Origin: JALORV01 sp963707445
GTDB taxonomy: Bacteria > Pseudomonadota > Gammaproteobacteria > Burkholderiales > Burkholderiaceae_F
DNA: 64,000 nt
Assembly: GCA_963707445.1 (NCBI GenBank)
Contig: CAVPPW010000002.1
Span: 1 to 64,000 of the forward strand
Direction: 5' to 3'
Of this stretch, positions 20,979 to 31,214 are shown piece by piece. Under the pieces are notes generated by a model. It searched no databases and was not told the origin of the DNA. It saw only the letters and a program-made list of their open reading frames with translations. Each line of letters starts with the position of its first letter. Position 1 is the first letter of the stretch. Position numbers and translations under genes: made by a program.

Positions 20979-22294
20979 TTACTTGCTGGTCTTCTCGAAG
21001 CGCTCGAGCTGCTCGTTGCCGCGCTTGATGGCATCGGCGAGGCCCTGCTGCACGGTCTTCTTGCCCGACCAGATGTTCTCCATTTCTTCGTCGTTGATCG
21101 TGCGGATCTGCACGAAGTTGCCGAGCCGGACGCCGCGCGACTTGTCGGTCGTCTTGACGATCATCTGCTGCACCGAGACGTCGGTGCCCGGGTTCTTGTC
21201 GTAGAAGCCGGACTTCTTGGTCAGTTCGTAGGCCGCCATCGTGATCGGCAGGTAGCCGGTCTCCTGGTGGCTCTTGGCCTGGATCTCCGGCTTGGACAGG
21301 TAGTCGAAGAAGTCCGCGACGCACTTGTATTCGTTCGGCTTCTTGCCGGACATCACCCACAGGCTGGCGCCGCCGATGACGGTGTTCTGCGGCGCGCCTG
21401 CGACGTCGGGGTAGTACGGCAGCGTCGAGATGCCGAAGTCGAACTTGGCGTTCTTCTTGATGTTGCCGTAGGCCGACGATGACGCCGTGCTCATCGCGCA
21501 TTCGCCGGAGTAGAACGGCGCGTCGCCCGCATTGCCCCGACCTTTGTAGACGAACAGTCCCTGTTTGGCCATGTTCGCGAGGTTCTCGATGTGCCGGACA
21601 TGCAGCGGCGTGTCGAACGCCAGCCGCGCAGACGGTCCCGCCGAAGCCGTTGTTCTTGGTCGCGAACTCGGTGTTGTGCCAGGTCGAGAAGCTCTCGAGC
21701 TGCGTCCAGCTCTGCCAGCTGGTCGTGAACGGGCACTTCTCGCCGCTCGCCTTCAGCTTCGCCGCGGCCAGCGCCACTTCGGGCCAGGTCTTCGGCGGCT
21801 TGTTCGGATCGAGCCCGGCCTTCTTGAACGCGTCCTTGTTGTAATAGAAGACGGTCGTCGAGCTGTTCAGCGGGTACGACATCATCTGGCCGTTCGGCGC
21901 GGTGTAGTAGCCGGTCACCGCGGGCACGTAGATCTTCGGATCGAACTTGTAGCCGGCCTTGCTCATCACTTCGCCGACCGGCACGATCGCGCCTTTCGAA
22001 CCCATCATCGTCGCGGTGCCGACCTCGAACACCTGCAGGATGTGCGGCGCGTTGCCGGCGCGATAGGCGGCGATCGCCGCCGTCATCGAGACGTCGTATG
22101 CGCCCTTGTAGGTCGGCGTGACCTTGCATTGCTGCTGGCTGGCGTTGAAACCGCTCGCCAGGCCGTTGACCCAGTCGCCCAGGGCGCCCGGCATCGAGTG
22201 CCACCACTGCACCTCGGTCTGGGCCAGCGCGCCGGTCGCGCCGAGCGCGAGCACGACGCAGCCGCCGCCTTCGGTGCAATGTCTTGCGGAACAT
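20979..22294 (-). pseudogene. ugpB: UgpB-type extracellular solute-binding protein, frameshifted left copy
   Basis: ATG at 22294 follows a GGAG box. A deletion near 22275 breaks the signal peptide and a second indel near 21630 (after NNGFGGTVC) breaks the middle. The two long in-frame stretches match the right copy at over 95% of residues. It is a periplasmic ligand-binding component. Confidence 0.83.
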
Positions 22295-22392
22295 GGTCTC
22301 CTCCGGTGGTGTGAATTCTGGCGGAATGACGATGTCGCGACTGTTACGATAGCCCGCCTGCGCGTTCCAACGGCAAAGCGCACGCCCCGCCA

Positions 22393-23252
22393 TGATCTCC
22401 GACCGGTCGCCTCCCGCTCTATGCCAGCCTGGTTCGGCTCGACAAGCCGGTCGGCACGCTGCTGCTGCTGTGGCCGACGCTGACTGCGCTGTGGATCGCC
22501 TCCGGCGGAGTGCCGAGCGCGCTGCTGGTGGCCGTGTTCGTGCTCGGCACGTTCCTGATGCGCTCGGCCGGCTGCGCGATCAACGATGCGGCCGACTTTC
22601 GGTTCGACGGCTACGTCAAGCGCACCGCCAACCGCGTCGTCGCACGCGGCGACGTCAGTCCGCTCGAGGCGGTGGCGGTCGCAGCCGCGCTGTGCGCGCT
22701 CGCGGCGCTGCTGCTGCTGTTCCTGAACGAAGCGGCGATGCGCTTGGCGCTGATCGCCGCCGCGGTTGCCGGCACCTATCCGCTGGCGAAGCGCTTCTTC
22801 CCGATTCCGCAGCTCTATCTCGGCGTTGCGTTCTCCTTCGGGATTCCGATGGCATTCGCGGCCGTGCTTGGGCAGGTGCCGCGGCTCGGCTGGCTGCTCT
22901 TCGTCGCCAACATGTTGTGGGTCGTCGCCTACGACACTGAGTATGCGATGGTCGATCGCGACGACGATCTGAAGCTCGGCATCCGTTCGTCGGCAATCTT
23001 CTTCGGCCGCTGGGACGTGGCAGCGGTGATGGCGTGCTATGGCGGATTCTTCTCGCTGATGCTGCTGGTCGGCTACGAAATCCACGCGACCTGGCCGTAC
23101 TACGCCGGCTGGGCGTTCGGCGTGCTGTGCGCGCTGTATCACCACGGTCTGATCCGCGGCGCACGCGCGAAGGCTGCTTCGCGGCCTTTCGCCACAACAA
23201 CTGGGTCGGCCTGGCGCTGTTCGCCGGGACCGTTGCGCACTACCTGAAATGA
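22393..23252 (+). pseudogene. ubiA: 4-hydroxybenzoate polyprenyltransferase, frameshifted left copy
   Basis: The N-terminus shifts frame near 22415; from 22510 the frame is open for 245 codons. The first aspartate-rich motif (NDAADFRFDGYVKRTANR) and the second (DTEYAMVDRDDD) are intact. A deletion near 23165 shifts the last 30 codons (EGCFAAFRHNNWVGLALF, ending HYLK at 23252). Confidence 0.8.
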
Positions 23253-23364
23253 AGCGCGCCGAGCGCGCCGGGTGCCTAGCTGTTACGGCTGGCCCGCCGG
23301 CCGCAGCAGCGGCCGGTTCCCGCTTGAAGACAGTGGACGCGCTGCCGACCGAGCAGATCGACCC

Positions 23365-24062
23365 TCCGGTCGAATTGCCCACCCATGTCCGCCGCGCGAT
23401 CGCGCGCGGCCCGCACGCCTGCCTGATGCTGCGTCGCACATTCCGTCGAGGCGAGCGGCGGTGGTGCCGCCTTTTGAAGTGACCTGTTCCCGCAGCATGG
23501 CCACCGGTTCGTCCGACTGCTGCGCCAGCCGGCCGCGCCGGCGAATGTCTCGATGGCCAGCTGCCGGCTGTGCCAGGGGTGCAATCCATCTTCCAGCGCG
23601 CCGCAGTGCCTCGATGAAATAGAAGACATAGACGGGGCCGCTACCCAAAGGCCCAACTGACCCACCGGTCGAGCAACGCTTCGTCGTTCAGCCAGAGCAC
23701 GTTGCCAACCGAGCGCAGGATGCGGTCCGCCTTCGTACTGGCTCCGTCGAGACTTCGGCAAGCGCCACCGCGCCGGTGATGCCCGCGCGGATCAGCGCCG
23801 GTGTGTTTGCATCGCGCACGATGCGTCGATGGCCAGCGGCAACGTGCCAACGTAGTGGTCCTCACGCCGGCGACGATCGAGACGATGAGGGGCAGCGGCG
23901 AGGTGGGGAGCGATCGACCGACAGCCTCGCGAGCGTTCTGCGGCTTGATCGCCAGCACGATACGTCGGCGCACGCGCAGCCACGCGCCGGGCTCGGGTAG
24001 GCCGTCACACCGAACGCGCGCTCGAGTTCTGCACCCTTGGCGGTGTCGGGCTCGAGGACGTG
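23365..24062 (-). pseudogene. proC: Pyrroline-5-carboxylate reductase, heavily frameshifted left copy
   Basis: Fragments HVLEPDTAKGAELERAFGV, VGNVLWLNDEALLDR, VYVFYFIEALR and EQVTSKGGTTAA occur in order but in many different frames. The copy begins abruptly at MHVLEP with no Rossmann nucleotide-binding start, because the palindrome centre cuts it there. This is the most indel-dense gene of the left arm. Confidence 0.7.
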
Positions 24063-24070
24063 CATTCACG
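24060..24070. other. Centre of the inverted duplication
   Basis: Left of this point the minus strand reads proC codons HVLEP. Right of it the plus strand reads proC again, starting about 20 codons further upstream (a degraded GNMARAMLGGMHDGGIP) before reaching HVLEP at about 24138. The turn-round is therefore slightly asymmetric, leaving roughly 70 bases unique to the right arm. No adapter-like, IS or att sequence is evident. A small hairpin (catgc-tcggag-gcatg) sits at 24092-24107. Confidence 0.8.
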
Positions 24071-24850
24071 TCGTCGCAAATACGGCACGCCATGCTCGGA
24101 GGCATGCACGACGGCGGTATTCCGCTCGGCTCGGCCCATGTCCTGGAGCCCGACGTCGCCAAGGGCACCGAACTGGCGCGCCGCTACGGCGTGGTTGCAC
24201 ACGCTTCGGCCGGAGACTGGCTGCGCAGCGTGCAGACGATCGTGCTCGCGGTGAAGCCGCAGCAGGCTCGCCGGGCTGTCAGCGGTTCGTTCCGTACCTC
24301 GCGGCCGCTCGTGCTGTCGATCGTCGCCGGCGTGCGGAGATACGCTGGCGCGCTGGCTCGGCCACCGACGCATCGTGCGTGCGATGCCGAATACGCCGGC
24401 GTTGATCCGGGCCGGCATCACGGGCGCCGTCGCGCTGCCGGGTGTGTCCGCGGAGCAGCGCGCCGAGGCCGAACTCATCCTCGTTCGGTCGGCCAAGTGC
24501 TGTGGCTCGACGACGAGGCCATGCTCGACCCGGTGACGGCGGTGTCGGGCAGCGGGCCCGCCTATGTGTTCTATTTCATCGAGGCGCTGCAGCAGGCCGC
24601 CTGGACATGGGATTCAGTGCACCGCAGGCGCGCACGCTGGCGGTGGAGACATTCGTCGGTGCGGCGCTGCTGGCCCAGCAGTCCGGCGAGGCGATCGCGG
24701 TGCTGCGCGAACGAGTCACGTCGAAGGGTGGTACGACCGCCGCCGCACGCTCGCTGTGCTCGATCAGCGACACGTGCGCGACAGCATCTGGCGGCGGCCC
24801 AGGCGGCGCGCGACCGCGCGACGCAACTGGGCCAGGAGTTCGACGCCGCC
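24068..24850 (+). pseudogene. proC: Pyrroline-5-carboxylate reductase, frameshifted right copy
   Basis: Last step of proline synthesis. The start is cut by the palindrome centre; the first recognisable residues are a degraded GNMARAMLGGMHDGGIPLG. Conserved pieces follow: TIVLAVKPQQA, LVLSIVAGV, AGITGAVALPG, VSGSGPAYVFYFIEALQQA, RERVTSKGGTTAA and RDRATQLGQEFD. The frame shifts near 24290, 24345, 24480, 24600 and 24765. The indel density is far above the rest of the right arm. The stop is not clear, so the end is approximate. It converges on ubiA. Confidence 0.72.
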
Positions 24851-24983
24851 GGACAGGCGACCCGCCAGGTCGCGCAGCCAGCCGAAAGCTGTCCTTCGTG
24901 CCGGAACCGGCCACCGGCTGCGCCCCGGCCGAGAGGCTTGCACGAGCAGCAGGAAGATTGCCCACACGGCCGCTCTGCTCGAT

Positions 24984-25845
24984 TCATATCTGGTAGTCCG
25001 CAACGATTCCCAGAAAGATCGCGAGTCCGACCCAGTTGTTGTGACGAAACGCGGCAAAGCAGCCTTCGCGCGTCCGGGTGCGGATCAGGCCGTGGTGATA
25101 CAGCGCACACAGCACCGCCACCGCCCAACCGGCATAGAACGGCCAGCCGGCTCCGATGCCATGGCCCACCAGCAACAGCAGAGAGAAGAAGCCGCCGTAG
25201 CAGGCCATGACCGCCGCCACGTCCCAGCGGCCGAAGAAGATCGCCGACGAGCGGATGCCGAGCTTCAGATCGTCGTCGCGGTCGACCATCGCATACTCGG
25301 TGTCGTAGGCGACCACCCACAACATGTTGGCGACGAAGAGCAGCCATCCGAGCCGCGGCACATCGCCGAGCACGGCGGCGAATGCCATCGGGATTCCGAA
25401 CGAGAACGCCACGCCGAGATAGAGTTGAGGAATCGGAAAGAAACGCTTCGCCAGCGGATAGGTGCCGGCAACCGCAGCGGCGATCAGCGCCAGCCGCATC
25501 GCCGCTTCGTTCAGGAACAGCAGCAGCAGCGCCGCGAGCGCGCCGATCGCGGCCGCGACCGCGACGGCCTCGAGCGGACTGACGTCGCCGCGCGCCACGA
25601 CACGATTGGCAGTCCGCTTGACGTAGCCGTCGAAACGGAAGTCGGCCGCATCGTTGATCGCGCAACCGGACGAGCGCATCAGGAAGGTGCCGAGCGCGAA
25701 CACGGCCACCAGCAACGCGCTCGGGCGCCCCGCCCGACGCGATCCAGAGCGCCGTCAGCGTCGGCCACAGCAGCAGCAGCGTGCCGACCGGCTTGTCGAG
25801 CCGGACCAGGCTGGCATAGAGGGGGAGGCGGCTGGTGGAATTCAT
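24984..25845 (-). CDS. ubiA: 4-hydroxybenzoate polyprenyltransferase (one frameshift)
   Basis: Integral membrane enzyme that prenylates 4-hydroxybenzoate in ubiquinone synthesis. It starts MNSTSRLPLYASLVRLDKPVG at 25845. One indel near 25725 (after WIASGGAP) shifts the frame, and the frame from about 25715 to the stop is open. The NDAADFRFDGYVKRTANR and DTEYAMVDRDDD motifs bind magnesium-pyrophosphate. About 285 residues, normal for UbiA. It is divergent from ugpB, with an 83-base gap. Confidence 0.83.
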
Positions 25846-25928
25846 GCGCCTTTGCCGTTGTATCGCAGCCGGGCTATCGTAACAGGCGCGATTCGTCATA
25901 CTCAAAAATCCACAACCCCGGAGGGATC

Positions 25929-27242
25929 ATGTTCCGCAGGAATTGCACCAAGGCGGCGGCCGCCGTCGTGCTCGCGCTCGGCGCGACCGGCGCACTCGCC
26001 CAGACCGATGTCCAATGGTGGCACTCGATGCCCGGCGCGCTGGGCGACTGGGTCAACGGTCTGGCCAGCGGATTCAACGCCAGCCAGCAGCAGTGCAAGG
26101 TCACGCCGACCTACAAGGGCGCGTACGACGTCTCGATGACGGCGGCGATCGCCGCCTTCCGTGCCGGCAACGCGCCGCACATCCTGCAGGTGTTCGAGGT
26201 CGGCACGGCGACGATGATGGGCTCGAAGGGCGCGATCGTTCCGGTCGGCGAAGTGATGAGCAAGGCGGGTTACAAGTTCGACCCGAAGGTGTACGTGCCC
26301 GCGGTGGCCGGCTATTACACGGCACCGAACGGCCAGATGATGTCCTACCCGCTGAACAGTTCCACCACGGTGTTCTATTACAACAAGGATGCCTTCAAGA
26401 AGGCGGGGCTCGATCCGGCCAAGCCGCCGAAGACCTGGCCCGAAGTCGCGCTGGCCGCGGCCAAGCTCAAGGCGAGCGGCGAGAAGTGCCCATTTACGAC
26501 CAGCTGGCAGAGCTGGACGCAGCTCGAGAGCTTTTCGACCTGGCACAACACCGAGTTCGCGACCAAGAACAACGGCTTCGGGGGACCGTCTTCGCGCCTC
26601 GCGTTCGACACGCCGCTGCATGTGCGCCACATCGAGAACCTCGCCAACATGGCCAAGCAGGGACTGTTCGTCTACAAAGGACGGGGCAATGCGGGTGACG
26701 CGCCGTTCTACTCCGGCGAATGCGCGATGAGCACGGCGTCATCGTCGGCCTACGGCAACATCAAGAAGAACGCCAAGTTCGACTTCGGCATCTCGACGCT
26801 GCCGTACTACCCCGACGTCGCGGGCGCGCCGCAGAACACCGTCATCGGCGGCGCCAGCCTGTGGGTGATGTCGGGCAAGAAGCCGAACGAATACAAATGC
26901 GTCGCGGACTTCTTCGACTACCTGTCGAAGCCGGAGATCCAGGCCAAGAGCCACCAGGAGACCGGTTACCTGCCGATAACGCTGGCGGCTTATGAACTGA
27001 CCAAGAAGTCCGGTTTCTATGACAAGAACCCGGGCACGGACGTGTCGGTGCAGCAGATGATCGTCAAGACGACAGACAAGTCGCGCGGCGTCCGGCTCGG
27101 CAACTTCGTGCAGATCCGCACGATCAACGACGAAGAAATGGAAAACATCTGGTCGGGCAAGAAGACCGTCCAGCAGGGCCTCGCCGATGCCATTAAGCGC
27201 GGCAACGAGCAGCTCGAGCGCTTCGAGAAGACCAGCAAGTAA
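25929..27242 (+). CDS. ugpB: UgpB-type extracellular solute-binding protein
   Basis: Periplasmic binding protein of a glycerol-3-phosphate or sugar-type ABC importer, 437 residues. A signal peptide ends after ATGALAQ. The mature part starts TDVQWWHSMPGALGDWVNGLASGF, typical of UgpB, and continues with GAYDVSMTAAIAAFRAGNAPHILQVFEVGTATMM in pieces. ATG follows ggaggg by two to three bases. It is first in the ugpBAEC order. A 12-bp hairpin separates it from ugpA. The substrate is inferred from homology only; no glycerophosphodiesterase gene is adjacent. Confidence 0.9.
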   Translation: MFRRNCTKAAAAVVLALGATGALAQTDVQWWHSMPGALGDWVNGLASGFNASQQQCKVTPTYKGAYDVSMTAAIAAFRAGNAPHILQVFEVGTATMMGSKGAIVPVGEVMSKAGYKFDPKVYVPAVAGYYTAPNGQMMSYPLNSSTTVFYYNKDAFKKAGLDPAKPPKTWPEVALAAAKLKASGEKCPFTTSWQSWTQLESFSTWHNTEFATKNNGFGGPSSRLAFDTPLHVRHIENLANMAKQGLFVYKGRGNAGDAPFYSGECAMSTASSSAYGNIKKNAKFDFGISTLPYYPDVAGAPQNTVIGGASLWVMSGKKPNEYKCVADFFDYLSKPEIQAKSHQETGYLPITLAAYELTKKSGFYDKNPGTDVSVQQMIVKTTDKSRGVRLGNFVQIRTINDEEMENIWSGKKTVQQGLADAIKRGNEQLERFEKTSK

Positions 27243-27248
27243 CGCCGC

Positions 27249-27276
27249 AGCGGACGGTCGCCCGCGACCGTCCGCT
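27249..27276. promoter_or_regulatory. Strong hairpin between ugpB and ugpA (right copy)
   Basis: 12-bp perfect inverted repeat agcggacggtcg/cgaccgtccgct with a four-base loop, six bases after the ugpB stop. No T-run follows. The stem is the same as in the left arm although the loop differs, pointing to a conserved RNA structure such as a 3' stabiliser or attenuator that raises the binding protein over the permeases. Confidence 0.7.
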
Positions 27277-27302
27277 CCCCTTCCGGCTACGACGCCGCGC
27301 AC

Positions 27303-28184
27303 GTGGAAAAGCGCGCCTACTTCCGCAGCCGCTGGCTGCCGTACGCGCTGGTTGCGCCGCAGCTCGCGATCACGATCATTTTTTTCTTCCTGCCGGCGGG
27401 CCAGGCGCTGTATCAGAGTTTGCTGCTGCAGGACGCCTTCGGCGCCAACACCGAATTCGTCGGGCTGGAGAATTTCCGCACACTGTTCAACGACCCGGGC
27501 TACCTCGCGTCATTTCGCGTGACGGCGATTTTCTCGGTGCTGGTGGCAGGTCTCGGGCTCGCGATCTCGCTGCTGCTTGCTGTGTTCGCCGATCGGCTGC
27601 TGCGCGGCGCGACGATCGTCAAGACCCTGCTGATCTGGCCGTACGCGGTGGCGCCCGCGATCGCCGGCGTGCTTTGGCTGTTCATGCTCAATCCGACGCT
27701 GGGCGTCGTCGCGCACTGGCTTGCGAGCGCCGGGGTGCACTGGGACTTCCTGCTCAATGGCGATCAGGCGCTGCTGCTGCTGGTGATGGCCGCGGTCTGG
27801 AAGCAGATCAGCTACAACTTCGTCTTCTTCGTCGCCGGCCTGCAGGCGATTCCGAAATCGCTGATCGAAGCGGCGGCGATCGACGGCGCCGGGCCCGGAC
27901 GGCGCTTCTGGACGATCGTGTTCCCGCTGCTGTCGCCCACCACCTTCTTCCTCCTCGTCGTCAACATCGTCTACGCCTTTTTCGAAACCTTTGCGATCGT
28001 CGACGCCATCACGCAGGGCGGGCCGGGTCAGGAGACGTCGATCCTCGTCTACAAGGTCTATCACGACGGTTTCAAGGCGCTCGATCTCGGCGGTTCGGCG
28101 GCACAGTCGGTCGTGCTGATGGTGATCGTCATCACGCTGACGGTGCTGCAGTTCCGCTTCATCGAGCGGCGGGTGAACTACTGA
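27303..28184 (+). CDS. ugpA: Glycerol-3-phosphate/sugar ABC transporter permease UgpA
   Basis: 293-residue inner-membrane permease with GTG start (VEKRAYFRSRWLPYALVAPQL). Six membrane segments and the EAA cytoplasmic loop (LIEAAAIDGAGPGRRFW, about 190-206) that docks on UgpC. The stop overlaps the ugpE start (ATGA), indicating translational coupling. The start choice is supported by identical GTG placement in both arms. Confidence 0.9.
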   Translation: MEKRAYFRSRWLPYALVAPQLAITIIFFFLPAGQALYQSLLLQDAFGANTEFVGLENFRTLFNDPGYLASFRVTAIFSVLVAGLGLAISLLLAVFADRLLRGATIVKTLLIWPYAVAPAIAGVLWLFMLNPTLGVVAHWLASAGVHWDFLLNGDQALLLLVMAAVWKQISYNFVFFVAGLQAIPKSLIEAAAIDGAGPGRRFWTIVFPLLSPTTFFLLVVNIVYAFFETFAIVDAITQGGPGQETSILVYKVYHDGFKALDLGGSAAQSVVLMVIVITLTVLQFRFIERRVNY

Positions 28185-29036
28185 TGATGGTCGAGCGCCG
28201 CCGCTGGCTGGACGTGCTGTCCTATGTCGTCGTGATCATCGGCATCGCGGTCGTCGCGTTCCCGGTCTATCTCGCCCTCGTCGCGTCGACACAGACCGCC
28301 GAGGCGGTCGAGGCTGCGCCGATGTCGCTGGTTCCGGGCGATATGCTGATCGAGAACTACCGCAAGGTGCTGTTCGTGGGCGGCGATGTCGGCTCGCGGG
28401 CACCGGTCGGCCGCATGATGCTGGTGAGCCTGACGATGGCCGTCGGCATTGCGGTCGGCAAGATCATCATCTCGCTGCTGTCGGCGTTCGCGATCGTCTA
28501 CTTCCGCTTTCCGTTGCGCTACTTCTTCTTCTGGATGATCTTCGTCACGCTGATGCTGCCGGTCGAGGTCCGCATCACGCCCGACGTACGCGGTGATGTC
28601 CGACCTCGGGCTGCTCAACACGTTTCCGGGATTGATCATGCCGCTGATCGCCTCGGCCACCGCCACCTTCCTGTTCCGCCAGTTCTTCATGACCGTGCCT
28701 GACGAACTCGCCGAGGCCGCCCGCATCGACGGCGCCGGGCCGATGCGGTTTTTCTTCACGATCCTAGTGCCGCTGTCGGTGACCAACGTCGCGGCGATGT
28801 TCGTGATCCAGTTCATCTACGGCTGGAACCAGTACCTGTGGCCGCTGCTGATCACGACCAGCGAGGACATGTACCCGATCGTCATCGGCATCAAGCGCAT
28901 GATCGGCTTCGGCGACGCGGCCAGCGAGTGGAACCTCGTCATGGCGACCGCGATCCTCGCAATGATCCCGCCGGCCATCGTGGTGCTTCTGATGCAGCGC
29001 TGGTTCATCAGGGGGCTGGTCGAGACCGAGAAGTAG
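28184..29036 (+). CDS. ugpE: Glycerol-3-phosphate/sugar ABC transporter permease UgpE (one frameshift)
   Basis: Second permease of the importer. It reads MMVERRRWLDVLSYVVVI onward to VEVRITP, where an extra C near 28582 shifts the frame. The correct frame resumes at MSDLGLLNTFPGLIMPL and runs to the stop at 29036. The left-arm copy is unbroken at the same place (ITPTYEVMSDLG), so a single-base sequence error here is likely. EAA loop: DELAEAARIDGAGPMRFF. Confidence 0.85.
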
Positions 29037-30104
29037 ATGGCGACGAGATCTCGTTCGAGGACGTCCGCAAGAGCTACGGCAGCCTGCAGGTCGTGCACGG
29101 CATCACGCTGACGGTCGACGATGGCGAGTTCGTCGTGCTGGTGGGTCCATCCGGGTGCGGCAAGTCGACGCTGCTGCGCATGGTGGCGGGGCTTGAGGAG
29201 ATCACCGCCGGCACGATCAGCATCGGCGGCCGCGTGGTCAACACGCTCGAACCGAAGGACCGCGACTGCGCGATGGTGTTCCAGAACTACGCGCTGTATC
29301 CGCACATGAGCGTGTACGAGAACATGGCGTACGGCCTCAGGATCCGCAAGCTGCCGAAGGCCGACATCGACCGCCGCGTCAACGAGGCGGCGGCGATCCT
29401 GGAACTCGACGGACTGCTAGCGCGCAAGCCGCGGCAGTTGTCCGGCGGGCAGCGCCAGCGGGTCGCGATGGGCCGCGCCATCGTGCGCGAGCCGGCGGCC
29501 TTCCTCTTCGACGAGCCGCTATCGAACCTGGACGCCAAGCTGCGCGTGCAGACGCGGCTGGAGATCCAGAAGCTGCACCGGCGGTTACGCACGACCAGTC
29601 TGTACGTGACGCATGACCAAGTCGAGGCGATGACACTGGCGCAGCGCATGATCGTGATGAACGCCGGCCGCGCCGAACAAGTCGGCACACCGGACGACGT
29701 CTATTCGCGCCCGGCGACAACGTTCGTCGCGAGTTTCATCGGCTCGCCACCGATGAACCTGTTTGGCGGGCGCGTTACGGCCGACGGGCGCGCATTCGAG
29801 GTGAGCCCGGACATGCCGATCGCCCTGCCCGAAGCGTGCACGGCGCTGGCCGGACGCGAACTGGTCCTCGGCGTGCGGCCGGAGCACTTGCAGCCCGGCG
29901 GCGACCACCTGACGATTGAAATCGAGACGGTCGAGGTGCTCGGCGCCGAGCACCTGATCCACGGCCTGCTCGCCGGACAGGAAGTGATCGTGCGGACCGG
30001 GCCTGAGTATCCACCCGCCTCCGGGAACGCAGCTGCCGATCCGGTTTGCGGCCAGTGCGGTGCACTGGTTCGACCCGACGACGCGCGCACGGATCAGTGC
30101 GTGA
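29037..30104 (+). CDS. ugpC: UgpC/MalK-type ABC transporter ATPase (two frameshifts)
   Basis: ATPase of the importer. ATG at 29037 overlaps the ugpE stop. An extra base near 29047 shifts the start (expected MATISFEDVRKSYG) and another indel near 30015 shifts the C-terminus; the expected end is ASAVHWFDPTTRARISA with the stop at 30102-30104. Between these the frame is open: Walker A GPSGCGKST, Q-loop FQNYALYPHM, signature LSGGQRQR, Walker B FLFDEPLSNLDAK and the TOBE-type regulatory domain from about residue 235. It converges on fur with a nine-base gap. Confidence 0.85.
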
Positions 30105-30113
30105 AGCGGAGAT

Positions 30114-30569
30114 CTATTCCTTGCGGCGATAGATGCAGTTCGGCTTGGTGCACTCGCCATAAAGCGCGAGCGCATGCTCCTGCAGCTTGAATCCACGCTC
30201 GGCGGCGACCTGCTGCTGGCGCGACTCGATCTCGCTGTCGACGAACTCCTCGACGCGCCCGCAGGTCAGACAAACTAGATGGTCGTGGTGCGGGCCCTCG
30301 TTGAGCTCGAACATCGCGCGCCCACCTTCGAAGTGATTGCGTGCCAGCAGCCCGGCATGCTCGAACTGGGTCAGCACCCGATATACCGTAGCCAGGCCGA
30401 CGTCGATGTGCTCGGCACTCAGCGCTTTGTAGACGTCCTCGGCGCTCATGTGCCGCACGCCACGCTCGGCGGAGCTGCGCTGGAATATCTCGAGCACCTT
30501 CAGCCTCGGCACGGTCGCCTTGAGGCCAATGTTCTTCAGATCGGCGGAAGTGGAGGATCGGTTCGGCAT
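30114..30569 (-). CDS. fur: Ferric uptake regulator Fur
   Basis: 151-residue metal-dependent repressor of iron uptake. It starts MPNRSSTSADLKNIGLKATVPR, with an N-terminal winged helix (LATVYRVLTQFEHAGLL, about 55-71), the HHDHLVCLTCG metal site, and a C-terminal CTKPNC pair that probably binds structural zinc. It is divergent from bamE, an arrangement common in beta- and gammaproteobacteria. Its presence beside a TonB-dependent uptake locus is compatible with, but does not prove, Fur control. Confidence 0.93.
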   Translation of the reverse strand: MPNRSSTSADLKNIGLKATVPRLKVLEIFQRSSAERGVRHMSAEDVYKALSAEHIDVGLATVYRVLTQFEHAGLLARNHFEGGRAMFELNEGPHHDHLVCLTCGRVEEFVDSEIESRQQQVAAERGFKLQEHALALYGECTKPNCIYRRKE

Positions 30570-30652
30570 AGGGCAGCGGCGCGATGCGGATGCGCCTCTG
30601 AGTATCATACGGCTTCTGACTTCGAATCCGCATTGCGCGAACTGATCATCTG
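30570..30652. promoter_or_regulatory. bamE/fur divergent promoter region
   Basis: 83 bases between two starts. The segment gcctctgagtatcatacg (30594-30611) is conserved in the left arm while its surroundings differ. It gives tatgat on the fur strand and tatcat on the bamE strand, so overlapping -10 boxes are plausible. No clear Fur box was recognised. Confidence 0.45.
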
Positions 30653-31183
30653 ATGCGTCCGCATCGACTCGTCCTCTGCTCGCTCGCATTGCTCGCCGGT
30701 TGCGAGTCGATGTACAGCGTCAACTCGAGCGTTAAGGGCGGCTTCGCGTCCGCGGTCTCGTGGGCGCCGACCTTCCTCAGCCCGTACCGTCCGGACGTGC
30801 ACCAGGGCAACATCATCACTAAGGAAATGGTGGACCAACTGCGCATCGGCATGAGCCGCGAGCAGGTTCGGTTCATGCTCGGCACGCCACTGATGACGAG
30901 CGAATTCCGCAAGGACCGTGCCGACTACATCTACTACCTGAACCCGCTCAAGGGGCCGGTGCAGAACCGCCGCCTGACGCTGTACTTCAAGGACAACCGC
31001 CTCGAGCGTTTCAACTCTGACCCGATGCCGGCAGACGAAGAAGCCGACGCGCTGATCCTCGGGACGAATGTCAAGCGCGTCCGGCGCAATCCGCCACAGC
31101 CGCCGGCGGCGATCCCGATGCCCGACGTGTCGACGCCGGGACCCGGATCGCAGAGCCTTCCGGGTACACAGTCTCCGAATTGA
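30653..31183 (+). CDS. bamE: Outer-membrane protein assembly factor BamE
   Basis: Small lipoprotein of the BAM complex. Signal peptide MRPHRLVLCSLALLAGC with lipobox LAGC. The SmpA/OmlA domain spans about 50-125 (GNIITKEMVDQLRIGMSREQVRFMLGTPLM, then DYIYYLNP). At 176 residues it is longer than the enterobacterial protein because of a proline-rich C-terminal tail, usual in betaproteobacteria. It is followed 31 bases later by dapB. Confidence 0.9.
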   Translation: MRPHRLVLCSLALLAGCESMYSVNSSVKGGFASAVSWAPTFLSPYRPDVHQGNIITKEMVDQLRIGMSREQVRFMLGTPLMTSEFRKDRADYIYYLNPLKGPVQNRRLTLYFKDNRLERFNSDPMPADEEADALILGTNVKRVRRNPPQPPAAIPMPDVSTPGPGSQSLPGTQSPN

Positions 31184-31214
31184 CCGGTCGCGACACCGCG
31201 CCACGGCCACAACC

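Noticed and set aside
20698..23589. A 963-codon frame across ubiA, ugpB and ugpA
   Set aside because: It stitches antisense sequence of ubiA to an in-frame piece of ugpB and then out-of-frame ugpA. It is a result of high GC and frameshifts.
24040..24110. Transposon end or integration site at the palindrome centre
   Set aside because: No transposase, terminal inverted repeat with target duplication, or tRNA is present; the sequence on both sides is ordinary proC.
24564..27242. An 892-codon frame ending in ugpB
   Set aside because: Only the last 437 codons (from 25929) are UgpB, with signal peptide and ribosome site. The upstream part is antisense ubiA and shifted proC.
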